This document shows, in pieces, positions 22,862 to 33,100 of a stretch of 49,645 nt of DNA. The stretch is from a virus: positions 1-49,645 of the IMG/VR virus record IMGVR_UViG_3300027797_000042; one strand, 5' to 3'. The position numbers and the translations under genes are program-made. Position 1 is the first letter of the stretch, and the number at the start of each line of letters is the position of its first letter. The notes below the pieces were generated by a model. It ran no database searches and was not told the origin of the DNA. It was given only the letters and a program-made list of their open reading frames with translations.

Positions 22862-23845
22862 ATGGCAGAGATATATGTAGATCAAACAGCACCAATTAAA
22901 ACAAAGATATTCTATGGCGGGGATATCATTGATGCCGATGGCAATGTAACTGCAACCGTTTATGATATTACTAATGATCCAGCCTTATCTCCATTAGTAA
23001 GCTCAACTGTAGCTGTTCACACAGCAACAGCGGTAAAGTCAGAGGTTGATGCTGGAACATATGAAATAATACTTCCATTATCATTAGTCCGCAGAAATAA
23101 AAAGTTTAAAATTCAGTGGAGCTATCAGATAAGCGCAGTTAGTGGATCACACTTCTCATATATTGATGTTGTGACCCCGTATGCAAGCATGTTTGATATT
23201 ATAGATGATTTAGGCTATGGAACAGATCCAGGAGATGCAAACTCCAAGACTTATCATCAACTTCAGATGGCAGAAAAATGGGCTAGAAAAATAATTGAAA
23301 ATTATACTGGTCAAACATTTTATTTATACGATGATGTACATATAGTCTATGGAGATGGAGCAGATTCTTTAAGGCTTCCATTTAAAATAAATTCTCTTCA
23401 CGAGCTTTACGAAAACGATGTCCTTGTTTTAGATAATATTAACGATGTTAATAACTGGATATATGACACTCAAATATCTGAAAGCGGATTTGGCGTCAGG
23501 GTTAATCGCGCTAACATGTTGGATAACACAGTTTATTCTGCAAACGGCATGGTTCCACCCCCTTACAATGATACTTTTGGTGGGGCATTTAAAAGAGATT
23601 CTGTTTACAAAGTTCAAGGACGATACGGATGGGACTTTATTCCAGACGAAGTAGAAGAAGCAACTATACATTTAATCAAAGATTACTTCTCAAAAGATAG
23701 AGCATGGAGAAACAAGTATGTTCAAAACGTACAGTCATTTGACTGGAAATTTGAATATAGCAGCGAGTCTTACCGTGGAACAGGAAATGTATATGTAGAT
23801 CAAATCCTACTTCCATATGTAATTACTCAAATGGTAGTAATCTAA
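22862..23845 (+). CDS. Head-tail connector with an N-terminal beta domain
   Basis: 327 residues. The C-terminal two-thirds includes a helix-rich segment, YHQLQMAEKWARKIIENYTGQTFYLYDDV, and later YGWDFIPDEVEEATIHLIKDYFSKD, typical of phage head-tail adaptors (HK97 gp6-like) that bind under the portal. Residues ~1-100 (QTAPIKTKIFYGGDIIDADG... YEIILPLSLVRRNKKFKIQW) look like a BppU/beta-sandwich domain of a kind usually found in tail-fibre loci. The ATG has no Shine-Dalgarno and TATAAT lies only one base upstream, so its initiation is unusual. The stop overlaps the next gene (TAATG). Confidence 0.7.
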   Translation: MAEIYVDQTAPIKTKIFYGGDIIDADGNVTATVYDITNDPALSPLVSSTVAVHTATAVKSEVDAGTYEIILPLSLVRRNKKFKIQWSYQISAVSGSHFSYIDVVTPYASMFDIIDDLGYGTDPGDANSKTYHQLQMAEKWARKIIENYTGQTFYLYDDVHIVYGDGADSLRLPFKINSLHELYENDVLVLDNINDVNNWIYDTQISESGFGVRVNRANMLDNTVYSANGMVPPPYNDTFGGAFKRDSVYKVQGRYGWDFIPDEVEEATIHLIKDYFSKDRAWRNKYVQNVQSFDWKFEYSSESYRGTGNVYVDQILLPYVITQMVVI

Positions 23846-24273
23846 TGTTCGATTTGGTCGATGCTATATTTAGCATGAATCTAGATGTTTATACTCAGTC
23901 AGACCTACAAGATGCCGACACTGGATTAATTAAAAAAAGCTGGCAGTATACAAAAACCGTAGACTGTCATGCAAAAGCATTTATATCAAATTCTTCAACC
24001 TCAAGAACTGGAGACAGACAAGTCTTCGGAAATATCTACGAGAATACACAGATGCTTGAAATTAGAACACACGATAAATTAACTTTAAGACAAAAAATTT
24101 CTAATATTAGAGATGCCAGTGGAAACTATATATGGACAGAGCTTAACTTCCCAGAAGATACACCGACTGTATTTGAGGTAGTTGGAAGTACGCCAATCAC
24201 AGACCCATTTGGAAATACTCTGGCATTTAGCACAATTGTTAAAAGATCGGAGAACCAGGTAATTGGCGTCTAG
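23845..24273 (+). CDS. Head closure / head-tail joining protein
   Basis: 142 residues, coupled to the connector by TAATG. The pattern LDVYTQSDLQDADTGLIKKSWQY, then FGNIYENTQMLEIRTHDKL and TVFEVVGSTPITDPFGNTLAFSTIVKR is beta-rich and fits the head-closure (stopper) role expected from gene order. No family motif is certain. It would seal the portal channel after packaging and bind the tail. Confidence 0.55.
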   Translation: MFDLVDAIFSMNLDVYTQSDLQDADTGLIKKSWQYTKTVDCHAKAFISNSSTSRTGDRQVFGNIYENTQMLEIRTHDKLTLRQKISNIRDASGNYIWTELNFPEDTPTVFEVVGSTPITDPFGNTLAFSTIVKRSENQVIGV

Positions 24274-25051
24274 CGAGTTATTAGTTGCAACAGCATCTGC
24301 TTTAGAAACAGTCGGATCTAAGCCAAGCTCTAAGTACCCAATCCAGGAGACCCTTGTAGCTCAGGTATCTGCAGTTATTTATTATAAGTCTATGGTTATG
24401 TCAGAACTAACAACTAGTAAATCATTTAAGACCAAGTTTAATAAAGTAATCTTTGATCAAATAAATGAGGACTTTGGTAGCTATATCGATGCTCAGGCTA
24501 GAACAAAGCCAAAAAGCCTGCACCATGTTTATGAGTGGCAAAAAACTGGAATCAAAGAAGCAAGACTATTTAATCTAAATAAAATAGATAGCGGAGAACT
24601 AGGGTTCGGAGTCTCATATAAATTTAATCAATCTAGGACTGCTGTTCCAAATAAATATTCAAAAAGAAAAAACGTATTTAAAAATAAAGCTGAAATAATG
24701 GAAAAAGGAATAACCGTTGTAGTGTCCCCACGTTTCGCTGAGAGACTAGTTTTTGATTCGGGGTTAGGATATACTGTCTTCATGCCCAAAGGGGCCTCTG
24801 TGACCATTACAAAGCCTGGTGGAGTGGCTGCAAAGCAGTCCTTTGAGACAGCATACAAAAGATTTTTTACAAGCAATTTAGTTAACCTATCTATTAAAAA
24901 GTCTGGATTTCAAAAAATATTTACATATAAGATGAAAGACATATTAAGGGTGCCAAGAGAAGTCAGGAAAGTAAAATATGTATTTTCTGGTAGAATGTTA
25001 AGGGCGGAAGCAAAACAGGCAATAGAGAATGCATTTGGAGGATTAGCATAA
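24263..25051 (+). CDS. Tail completion-type protein (HK97 gp10-like by position)
   Basis: 262 residues from a TTG that overlaps the previous stop by 11 bases; GGAG lies 10 bases upstream. It is rich in Lys and shows a helical start (SELLVATASALETVGSKPSSKYPIQETLVAQ). The middle has HVYEWQKTGIKEARLFNLNKI, and the end LRVPREVRKVKYVFSGRMLRAEAKQAIENAF. Gene order (connector, closure, this, terminator) suggests the neck/tail-completion protein. Similarity to a named family is not clear. Confidence 0.5.
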   Translation: MASSELLVATASALETVGSKPSSKYPIQETLVAQVSAVIYYKSMVMSELTTSKSFKTKFNKVIFDQINEDFGSYIDAQARTKPKSLHHVYEWQKTGIKEARLFNLNKIDSGELGFGVSYKFNQSRTAVPNKYSKRKNVFKNKAEIMEKGITVVVSPRFAERLVFDSGLGYTVFMPKGASVTITKPGGVAAKQSFETAYKRFFTSNLVNLSIKKSGFQKIFTYKMKDILRVPREVRKVKYVFSGRMLRAEAKQAIENAFGGLA

Positions 25052-25560
25052 TGGTAAATTATAAATTAGATGCAATGTTAGATCTAAGAAAATACTTATG
25101 GCAGGAATTACAGGATGCCGATATATTTGACCCGAATGACTATGATACTACTGGCACTGGGAATATATTAATTCCTATTGTTCCAGTTCAACAGCCTGCC
25201 GAATTTAATCAGTTCTTGAGCGGGAAGAAGCATATTGTCTATGATAAGATAAGCCTAACCTATGAAGATAATTGGATGATATGCAATGAGCAAATACTCT
25301 TTACTATTTATGCAACAGATGTGGCAGATATTAATGAGATCACAAATTTTATGGTAGACCTATTTAGAAGAATGGATCATTCTGCTAGGGATATTAATTC
25401 CTCAGATCAGTCTACCCCTCAATTTAAATTCTACAATACCTATGTTGCTGACATATCTCCAACAACCCCCTCAACAGAGCAATTAGGGTTTTTATCATCA
25501 GATGTTATATTAGAGATTAAATACAGCAGGATCTTAGACCAAAATGGTCGATATATTTAG
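25051..25560 (+). CDS. Tail terminator protein
   Basis: 169 residues, coupled by TAATG. MLDLRKYLWQELQDADIFDPNDY and VPVQQPAEFNQFLSGKKHIVYD, and the DWMICNEQILFTIYATDVADINEITNFMVDLFRRMD-like layout (helix, strands, helix) fit the small tail-terminator proteins that cap the tail tube and set its length with the tape measure. It precedes the major tail protein, as expected. Confidence 0.65.
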   Translation: MVNYKLDAMLDLRKYLWQELQDADIFDPNDYDTTGTGNILIPIVPVQQPAEFNQFLSGKKHIVYDKISLTYEDNWMICNEQILFTIYATDVADINEITNFMVDLFRRMDHSARDINSSDQSTPQFKFYNTYVADISPTTPSTEQLGFLSSDVILEIKYSRILDQNGRYI

Positions 25561-25659
25561 TTTGCCTTATATTGAATAATGCCGTATCATTAGACCTAGA
25601 GGAAAGGGCCTAGCCAGCCAAATTTTTAAAAAATAATAATTTTTACAGGAGGTTTTAAA

Positions 25660-26385
25660 ATGGCAACACAAGCCACAGGAAATGCAAAGAATATTCTCGT
25701 AGGAGCATCACCATTGTTCCTTACAGTCGAAGATTCAACAGTAGATGGTTATGTTGAAAACATGGAGCCAGGTGCTGCAAAGTCATTTGTAGCAAACAAG
25801 AATCGTGCAGTACCAGCTTTTTCAGGTACAGCTTCATATACAACTACACTAAATTCAGTAACTACACCAACAGGAGCAACAGTTTCTGTAGGTACAGCTG
25901 ATGGCGCTGCATATCGCAACGTAGGTTTTACAAATAACGGTCTTCAGATTACTTACAACCCAACATACGGTTCAGTAACAGTAGATCAGCTTCTTGATAC
26001 AGCAAAGCTTTTCAAGGAGTCAATGGAAGTTATGATTGCAACAGAAATGTCAGAAGGTACACTTGAGAATATTCTCGTTGTATTTGGACAGAAGGCTGCA
26101 ACACTTGCATCAGGAACACTAGGAATTGAGGCAGGTGCACTTGGATCAGCTCCAACAGAGCGTCAGCTAATTGCAATTGGACAGGCTCCAACAAACTCAA
26201 GCCCAAATTCAGAGCGTGTTTATTATGCACGTAGAGTTCTTTCTGTACAACAGTCACAGTTCTCACTTGCACGTAATAATCCAACCACATTCCCAGTAAC
26301 ATTCCGTCTTCTCCCATCAGGAGATACAGTATACGCTGGATCAGAATATGGTAAGATCATTGATCGTACTTGGACACCAGCATAA
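25660..26385 (+). CDS. Major tail tube protein
   Basis: 241 residues with a perfect AGGAGG Shine-Dalgarno. TGNAKNILVGASPLFLTVED and NVGFTNNGLQITYNPTYGSVTVDQLLDTAKLFKESMEVMI, then SVQQSQFSLARNNPTTFPVTFRLLPS describe the typical tube beta-sandwich, with the gene in the expected place between tail terminator and chaperone. It polymerises into the tail tube. High Ala/Thr content and even codon use suggest strong expression. Followed by a terminator. Confidence 0.88.
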   Translation: MATQATGNAKNILVGASPLFLTVEDSTVDGYVENMEPGAAKSFVANKNRAVPAFSGTASYTTTLNSVTTPTGATVSVGTADGAAYRNVGFTNNGLQITYNPTYGSVTVDQLLDTAKLFKESMEVMIATEMSEGTLENILVVFGQKAATLASGTLGIEAGALGSAPTERQLIAIGQAPTNSSPNSERVYYARRVLSVQQSQFSLARNNPTTFPVTFRLLPSGDTVYAGSEYGKIIDRTWTPA

Positions 26386-26410
26386 TAATTTAAATTAACT
26401 TAAATTAAGG

Positions 26411-26439
26411 AAAGCCCCCAGAAATGGGGGTTTTCCGTT
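26411..26439 (+). terminator. Intrinsic terminator after the major tail gene
   Basis: AAAGCCCCCA and TGGGGGTTTT fold with a GAAA tetraloop and a T-rich tail. Same architecture as the terminator after the capsid gene. Confidence 0.88.
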
Positions 26440-26467
26440 TGTATTAGTAAATCCTTTTTGCTATAAT
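26439..26467 (+). promoter_or_regulatory. Promoter of the tail chaperone and tape-measure operon
   Basis: TTGTAT, 17-base spacer, TATAAT with TGC before it (extended -10). It lies directly after the terminator. The leader is ~22 nt and contains AAGGAGG. Confidence 0.65.
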
Positions 26468-26495
26468 CATATAGACACTATCCAAGGAGGATACA

Positions 26496-26828
26496 ATGGC
26501 AAGTACAGTATACGACGTAGAAGAAATTAAGCTACAAAATGGCGCAACAGTAAAGTTGAAGCCGCTCACAATCAAAGAACTACGCAAGTTCATGACAGTA
26601 ATTCAGAAGACAGCTGAAGTAAAAACTGAAGACGAAACTTTAGATATCTTAATTGATGCATGTGCAGTTGCATTAGAGAAGCAACTACCAGAATTGGTAC
26701 TAGATAGAGATGCATTCGAAGACGTACTTGACGTACCGACCATCAACCGAATCCTAGAAGTTTGTGGCGGAATTAAGATGGACGACCCAAACCTTCTAGC
26801 GCAAGCGGCTCTGGCTGGTCAGATCTAG
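26496..26828 (+). CDS. Tail assembly chaperone, short form (gpG-like)
   Basis: 110 residues, the normal-frame product. LKPLTIKELRKFMTVIQK and VLDVPTINRILEVCGGIKMDDPN are the recognisable siphovirus chaperone pattern. It binds the tape measure during tail assembly and is absent from the finished virion. AAGGAGG Shine-Dalgarno with 6-base spacing. The final 14 codons overlap the frame of the longer product, see next entry. Confidence 0.85.
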   Translation: MASTVYDVEEIKLQNGATVKLKPLTIKELRKFMTVIQKTAEVKTEDETLDILIDACAVALEKQLPELVLDRDAFEDVLDVPTINRILEVCGGIKMDDPNLLAQAALAGQI

Positions 26829-27151
26829 ATCTTGCGTCACTAGAAGGGGAAGTTTTTCTTTTAGGTAATTGGAAAAATTACGAAGAACTAGAAGAAAATC
26901 TTTCAATGGCGGAATTAATCCAGACTTTTAAGTCAATGCAAAAAAATGAATCGGAAAAAAGAAAGTTCTTGGCTTCGATACAAGGCATAGACTTAAATGA
27001 TGAAGTACAAGAAGGTCCTACCTTCGATGATATACAAAGAAAGGCACTTGGAATAAATGCATCAGGAGATGATGTAGTTTCATTACAAGGATCTTTTGCA
27101 GCACAAGCTGGATTTGGTATCGGAGAAGGGCTTGGATACTCTAAGGAGTGA
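26496..27151 (+). CDS. Tail assembly chaperone, -1 frameshift product (gpGT-like, 218 residues)
   Basis: The slippery heptamer C-CCA-AAC is at 26786-26792, in the zero frame as X-XXY-YYZ. The -1 frame is open from 26777 to 27151. After the slip the protein reads DDPK-PSSSASGSGWSDLDL, then SLEGEVFLLGNWKNYEEL, which is the standard second part of this chaperone. An ATG at 26906 is inside the second part and is probably not a start, as no good Shine-Dalgarno precedes it. The joint form is 26496-26792 followed by 26792-27151. The ratio of the two forms usually matters for tail assembly. Stop is three bases before the tape measure. Confidence 0.85.
26786..26792 (+). promoter_or_regulatory. -1 programmed frameshift site CCCAAAC
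   Basis: X-XXY-YYZ heptamer in the correct frame, 36 bases before the zero-frame stop codon. Both tRNAs can re-pair in the -1 frame (CCC, AAA). A GC-rich tract follows (GCGCAAGCGGC), which may slow the ribosome; no strong pseudoknot was identified by eye. Confidence 0.85.
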
Positions 27152-27154
27152 TAA

Positions 27155-30100
27155 ATGGCTGATGATCAAGTCGTAACTAATATAGTTGCCAGGGCTGATT
27201 TTTCTGACCTTATTGCTAATGTACGAAAGGTTACTACCTCGCTTGCTGCGATGCAGCAACAAATTGGTTCTTCAAACAAAGTACTTTCTGCACAGATAAA
27301 TGCTGTTAACAGAAGCTTTGGAGAAACCCTAAGATCAACAGGACAGTTCTCAACCCACTTTGTTTCTTTAGCAAATGACGTTGATACATTTGGAAAAAGA
27401 TTAGACGGCGGAAAGCTTAAGCTAAGAGATTATTTTTCCACACTTCAAACTCATACAAGAACATCAGGCGGACTTATAAGAGACCTTGCCAGGCAGCAGG
27501 TTCAATTACAAAATGCTATATTGCAACCCTTGGGCAGAAACGCCCAAGGGCTTATGCAGTTTAATGTTCATGTTCCACAAGGCTTAGACCAGATAAAAAA
27601 TAAAGGTGCAATTGCTAGACAAGAAATGCAAATCCTTAATAAGGTTATGCAGGAAGGTTCTGTAGGCCTTATTAACTGGGGTAAAAATACTCAATGGGCT
27701 GGTCGTCAATTAACTGTAGGATTAACTGTTCCAATCGTAGCATTTGGAGCAGCAGCAGCAAAAGCATTTAGAGAAGCAGATCAAGAATTAACGAGACTAA
27801 CAAAAGTTTACGGTGGTCTTTCTGCGACATCATCTTCAGAGCTTCAGAAAGTAAGAAGAGATGTAACTGCAGTTGCAAATGAATTAGCCAGAGGATATGG
27901 AGCTTCGTTTAAAGAAACCCTTGCCCTTTCTGCTGATATAGCCGCAACTGGTAAACAGGGTTCAGAGTTACTGGGTTCAATTAGAGAAACCACACGTCTG
28001 GCGGTACTTGGTGAAGTAGATAGACAAGATGCTATGAAGGCAACCCTTGCAATTCAGTCCGCATTTAGACAAGACACAGACGAGCTTGCAAAGTCAATTA
28101 ACTTTTTAAACGCCGTAGAAAACCAGACATCTACAACTCTTAATGATTTGGTAGAAGCAATTCCAAAAGCTGGTCCAATTATTAAGGGACTCGGCGGAGA
28201 CATACAAGATTTAGCTCTTTATCTTACAGCAATGAAAGAGGGTGGAATTAATGCTTCAGAAGGAGCAAATGCAATAAAGTCTGCTTTAGCATCTTTAATT
28301 AACCCTACTGACGTTGCAGTCAAAAAGTTTCAGGGATTTGGCATAGACTTGATGGGCATTGTGAATAACAATGCTGGAGATGTTACAAAGACACTTTTTG
28401 CTTTACAAGGAGCATTAAATAAATTAGACCCATTGCAAAAGTCACAAGCGATTGAACAGCTTTTTGGTAAGTTCCAGTTTGCCAGACTATCTGCGTTATT
28501 CGAAAATTTAGGTACACAAGGAAGCCAGACACTTAAGGTTATGGACCTTATGAAGGCAAGCTCTAAAGAGCTGGAATCAATTGCAAGTCGAGAATTAAGC
28601 ATGGTTACAGAGTCTGCTTCTGGTAAATACAAAAGAGCTGTAGAAGGACTAAAAGCAAACTTAGCTGAAGTAGGAGAAGAATTTTTAAAGGTTTCAACAT
28701 TCTTTATTAATCTTGTAGATGGAATTATTCAGTTTGTAAATAAATTACCAGCACCAGTTAAAACAATATTAACATTCCTGGCTGGCTTAACAGCAGTCAC
28801 TGGGCCTTTGATTATGCTCACGGGTGTTCTTGCAAACTTCCTGGGATATGTAATAAAAGGCGCATTTCACCTTAAAGCATTATTTAAAGGCGGAGAAGGC
28901 TGGAGAATGCTTACTCCAGAAATACTTGCAGCACAAAAAGCTGGAAGCTTAATAGAAAAAACATTTTACAGCGACGCAAAAGCAGCATTAGCTTTAGCAG
29001 AAGCACTTCAAGTTTTATCTGCTGGAATGACCTCTATTCAATCAAAGATGACTCAAGGAGTTGTTTCTGTACAGCCAATGCTTTCAACTGTTGCTGGAAG
29101 TATAATAAAGCCTCCAGGAGATGATGGTGGTGGCGGCGGAGGCGGTGGAATACCAAGAATAGTAGATCCAAGAAATCCTTTAGTCGGTCCAGCTGGCACA
29201 CGTGCCAGCGCACACATGGTACCAAGATCTGGAATGACTCCAGAACAACGTGCCGCTCAAACAATTCACAGTTTCTTGCCAGCACCAATACCAGTTAATC
29301 AAGCAGTCGGTGCAAACCCACAAATATTTGCATCAGGAGATTTACCATCAGTACCTGGCTTAACAACAATTTTAGGAAAATCGGGAACAGTATCAACTGG
29401 CGTTGTATCATCAGAGGCAGCTAAATGGCATACAATGATAGGAGCTCTATCAATGATGACAAAGACCGAAGTTGCTCAAATGAAAACTCAGATAAGAACA
29501 ACTGGAACCGTAACATCAGAATTCACTCAGGCCTTCGGATCACTTCTTCCGCAGATGACATCCATTTCAGAAAATGCTGCACGACAATCCGCTATTATTG
29601 TTGCTGAAGCAAAAGCTGGAACTATATCTGTTCAAACAGCAAGACAAAGAATTATTGCATTAAATATTCAAGTTGAGCAATTAATGGCTCAAGCAACTAT
29701 GGGAACGGCATCCTCACTTGGAAGAACCGCAGTTCTTACTGGAGTTCCTACATTAGATCAACCAGTTGTAGATCCAAAAACTGGTAAGTCAAATATGCGA
29801 GAGCTATTTAAAAAAGGAAAGACAAGATCATTCGTAGATGACCTTGCCAGACTCATGGGTGTTAGAACATGGGGAGCAGGATATTCAACCCATACAACAA
29901 TTCCTATTAGAAGAAACATGGGCGGTAAAGTATATAACCCAGAAGTTCATGGAAATGTTGTACCAGGTGATACCTCTATTGATTATGATAATACACCAGC
30001 AGTATTGCGTGAAGGCGGATTTATATTAAATCAAAGTTCTTCCAGGGTAAATCCAGATCTTGTTAACCTGGCCAAAAATTCAAAAAATGCAGGCGGTAAA

Positions 30101-33100
30101 ATTGTTCCAGCCATATTAACACCAGGAGAAACATATTTCCCACCAGAAATAGCACAAGAAATAATGCCGACTCTCGAAAAGGCAAACTCTGGTAGCGTAA
30201 TTAAATTATTAAATTCTGGAGGAATGTTAGGCGGAAGAGTATCAAGTAAAAAACTTAACTATGGAGTTAGGGTTTCTCCAATAGATATCTTATCTAAATT
30301 AGGAAGATGGAATCCTAGCATGGCTAGGGGTGCTAGAAGAATATACGATACAAGATCATCTGGATCTAGAGCAAGTAATTCTCCAAGAACATTTGACCCA
30401 GGATCTCAATTTGGTCCAGAAACATATCATTCTTTATTCAGAAGATCAAGTGGTACATGGGGTGTACATGGCGGAGCCTTAAGACATGGAGAAAGAGATT
30501 CGGACGAAGTTCTTGGCCATGTTATTACTAGCAAATTCTTAAAGCAGTTTAAGGGTCTACCTGAACAAGGCTCTAGTAGAGTATTAACTGGTTCTCAGTT
30601 TGAGTCAAGATTTGGATCAATGCCAGGCGGAGCAACTGCATCAAAGAAATATCAAGTACTGCCAGATAATTTAATCACGATTACAAAAGACTTTAATGCC
30701 GCTCTACTTAATGGCAGCGCAACTGGAGCAATGTGGCTTAGCTCACAAAGACAGCCGCAACACTTCATATCTTTGCTTTCTCATCTATTAAATTCTGGAG
30801 TACCATATAAGGTTGCTTACAGAGTTGCTGGTAAAACATTAGCAAGAATAAATAAAGCCATGTATAGGCTTAAGGATACTAGCCTTACAGAAACAAAATG
30901 GGGCAACATAGTAGACTCTTCTATGCAGGCAGAGATATCTGCCCTTTCTCGTTCTTATACAAAGGGGTCAATGCATTCGTTTAATGCTGGAGGAATTGTT
31001 CCTGGAGGAATGGTTTCAGGAAATAGATTAAATTATGGAATACCAGCTTTAGCTGCATCTGCTATAGCTAGATTAACCTCAAGGTGGAAAACACCATCTC
31101 CTTATTCTCCTGCAACTCAAAAACATGATTGGACAAATACAGATCCTCTACACGGACCTCTGTTTATTGGTAAAGCAGATATTGGATCAGAAGGAGTTCG
31201 TAGAAGCCTTTCATACAGCATACCTTCTCAAAGAGGCGGCAAGCAGATAGTAGGTATTTCACCAATGATGTCTAATGATCCTAGATATCTAATTGAAAGA
31301 TATATGGCGGGAGACAAAGCAGTACTTGCTAGAATGAGAGAAGAAAGTCGTACAGGATTAAATTCTCATCCACTAAGCATTCAGTCCTTATTTAAATCAG
31401 TATCTAGACGTTTTAGAGGTACTTTATATAGAGGAATGACTCCTCAATCTGTAGCAGATACACTTCCAAAACATATTGTTGAAGCTATTGAAAGGGCTAG
31501 AGCAACTGGAGACTTTTCTCAATTAATAGGCAAAGCTTTTATAATGAGAAGGGCATCATTTACAGCCGATCCACGACTGGCACAGTTCTTTGCCCCTGGT
31601 AGTGGTGGACTAGTATTACAGGCATCTTTATCTGGAAGAAGAGTTACTCCTACTTCGGAGATGTTCCCTGATAAAAAATTCCAGGCTCCTTATGGACAAG
31701 ACTGGAGTAGAGGAATTTCCAGCAGAAGATACAGGTCAGAACAAGAATCTTTGGTCGGAGGAAGATTTATAATTACTGGTTTTGATGGCAAAAAACTTAT
31801 TGTTGAAGGAAGAGCAATGGGTGGACCAGTTAGCGGAGCAACACCTTATATGGTGGGAGAAAGAGGCCCAGAGTTATTTGTTCCTAAAAATAGTGGCGGA
31901 ATAATACCTAACTATGCATTAGGAGGAGTTGTAAAAGGCGGAAAAATAAATTATGGAGAGCTCCCTCCAGGCTGGGCACAGTCGCTTGCTCAACCAACAC
32001 TAGCCGATCAGATGAGGGCTTCTGGAGAACTTCCTTCTAGATCTGTTTCAGTTCCCGAAGGCCCACAGAAGACTCCAAGAGGTATGGGTGTTGCAGGATT
32101 CCTGGGCGGAATGGGTGGAAGTACGCTAGGGTACGAGCTTGGAGGTAAATTAACTGGAGGCAACCAGTTTGGAAGTATTCTAGGCTCGCTTGTTGGGTAT
32201 TCAGCAGGAGATGCGGCCCTTAAAGGCCTTATCGCTAAGTTCTCAGGAGTAGGAAAAGCAGCAGGAGCGGCAGCTAATCAAACATCTCTTCTATCTAAAG
32301 CTTTTCAATTTTTTATAAAACTGCCAGGACCACTTAAACTTTTAGCTGCAATAGTCGGAGTCGGACTTGCAATTAAAACAGTCAACGATACGATTAATGA
32401 ACACAGAAGAATAGTAACTTCTGGTTTTGGAATATCTGAAGAGTCTGCTAAAAAACTAGGACTTCAGTATAAAAAGCTTGGCTCCGAAATGGATAGCTAT
32501 CAACAAAAATATGATTTAATGCTTGCTAAAGCAGTTGCAAGTAGATATAGTAAAACAAAAGCAGAAGGTAAAGGAATTGATATAACAGTTCCAGAACTAG
32601 AAAAGCTTAAAAAGCAGGTAGCAAAAGATTTCCCAGATGAAATTAAAATGTTTGATAAAGCCACAAATGAAGAGGCCATAGAACGAGCTACCAATTTAAA
32701 GGCAGGAATGGTAGCTACTGGCAAGTCAGTAGAAGAAGCTAATGAAATTATATTAGCAATGATTATGAATTCTAACAAGTCTGCGTATGCACTAGACATA
32801 TTAGGCGACAGAGGATTTGGTAAAATACAAGGCAAAATATCTGCAACAAATGTAACTGTAAAAACATTTTCTAATGTTATAAAAGAAGGCAATTTTGACC
32901 AGCTTCCAATTGCACTACAAACTGCAGTCAACGCCTTGGATAATTTACAACAGTCATTTATCAAAACAGACGATAAGACTAAAAAAGCTTTAACGTCATC
33001 ACAGGCATATGAGAAAGTATTGGGTCAAATATCTAAAACAGCCAACCAAGCAATAGGTGAAAAGGGACTGGAAGAGATACTTGCACAAAATGAAGGTCTA

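Noticed and set aside
26906-27151. Independent small gene after the chaperone
   Set aside because: The frame continues upstream to 26777 across a good slippery site, so it is the second part of a frameshifted protein.
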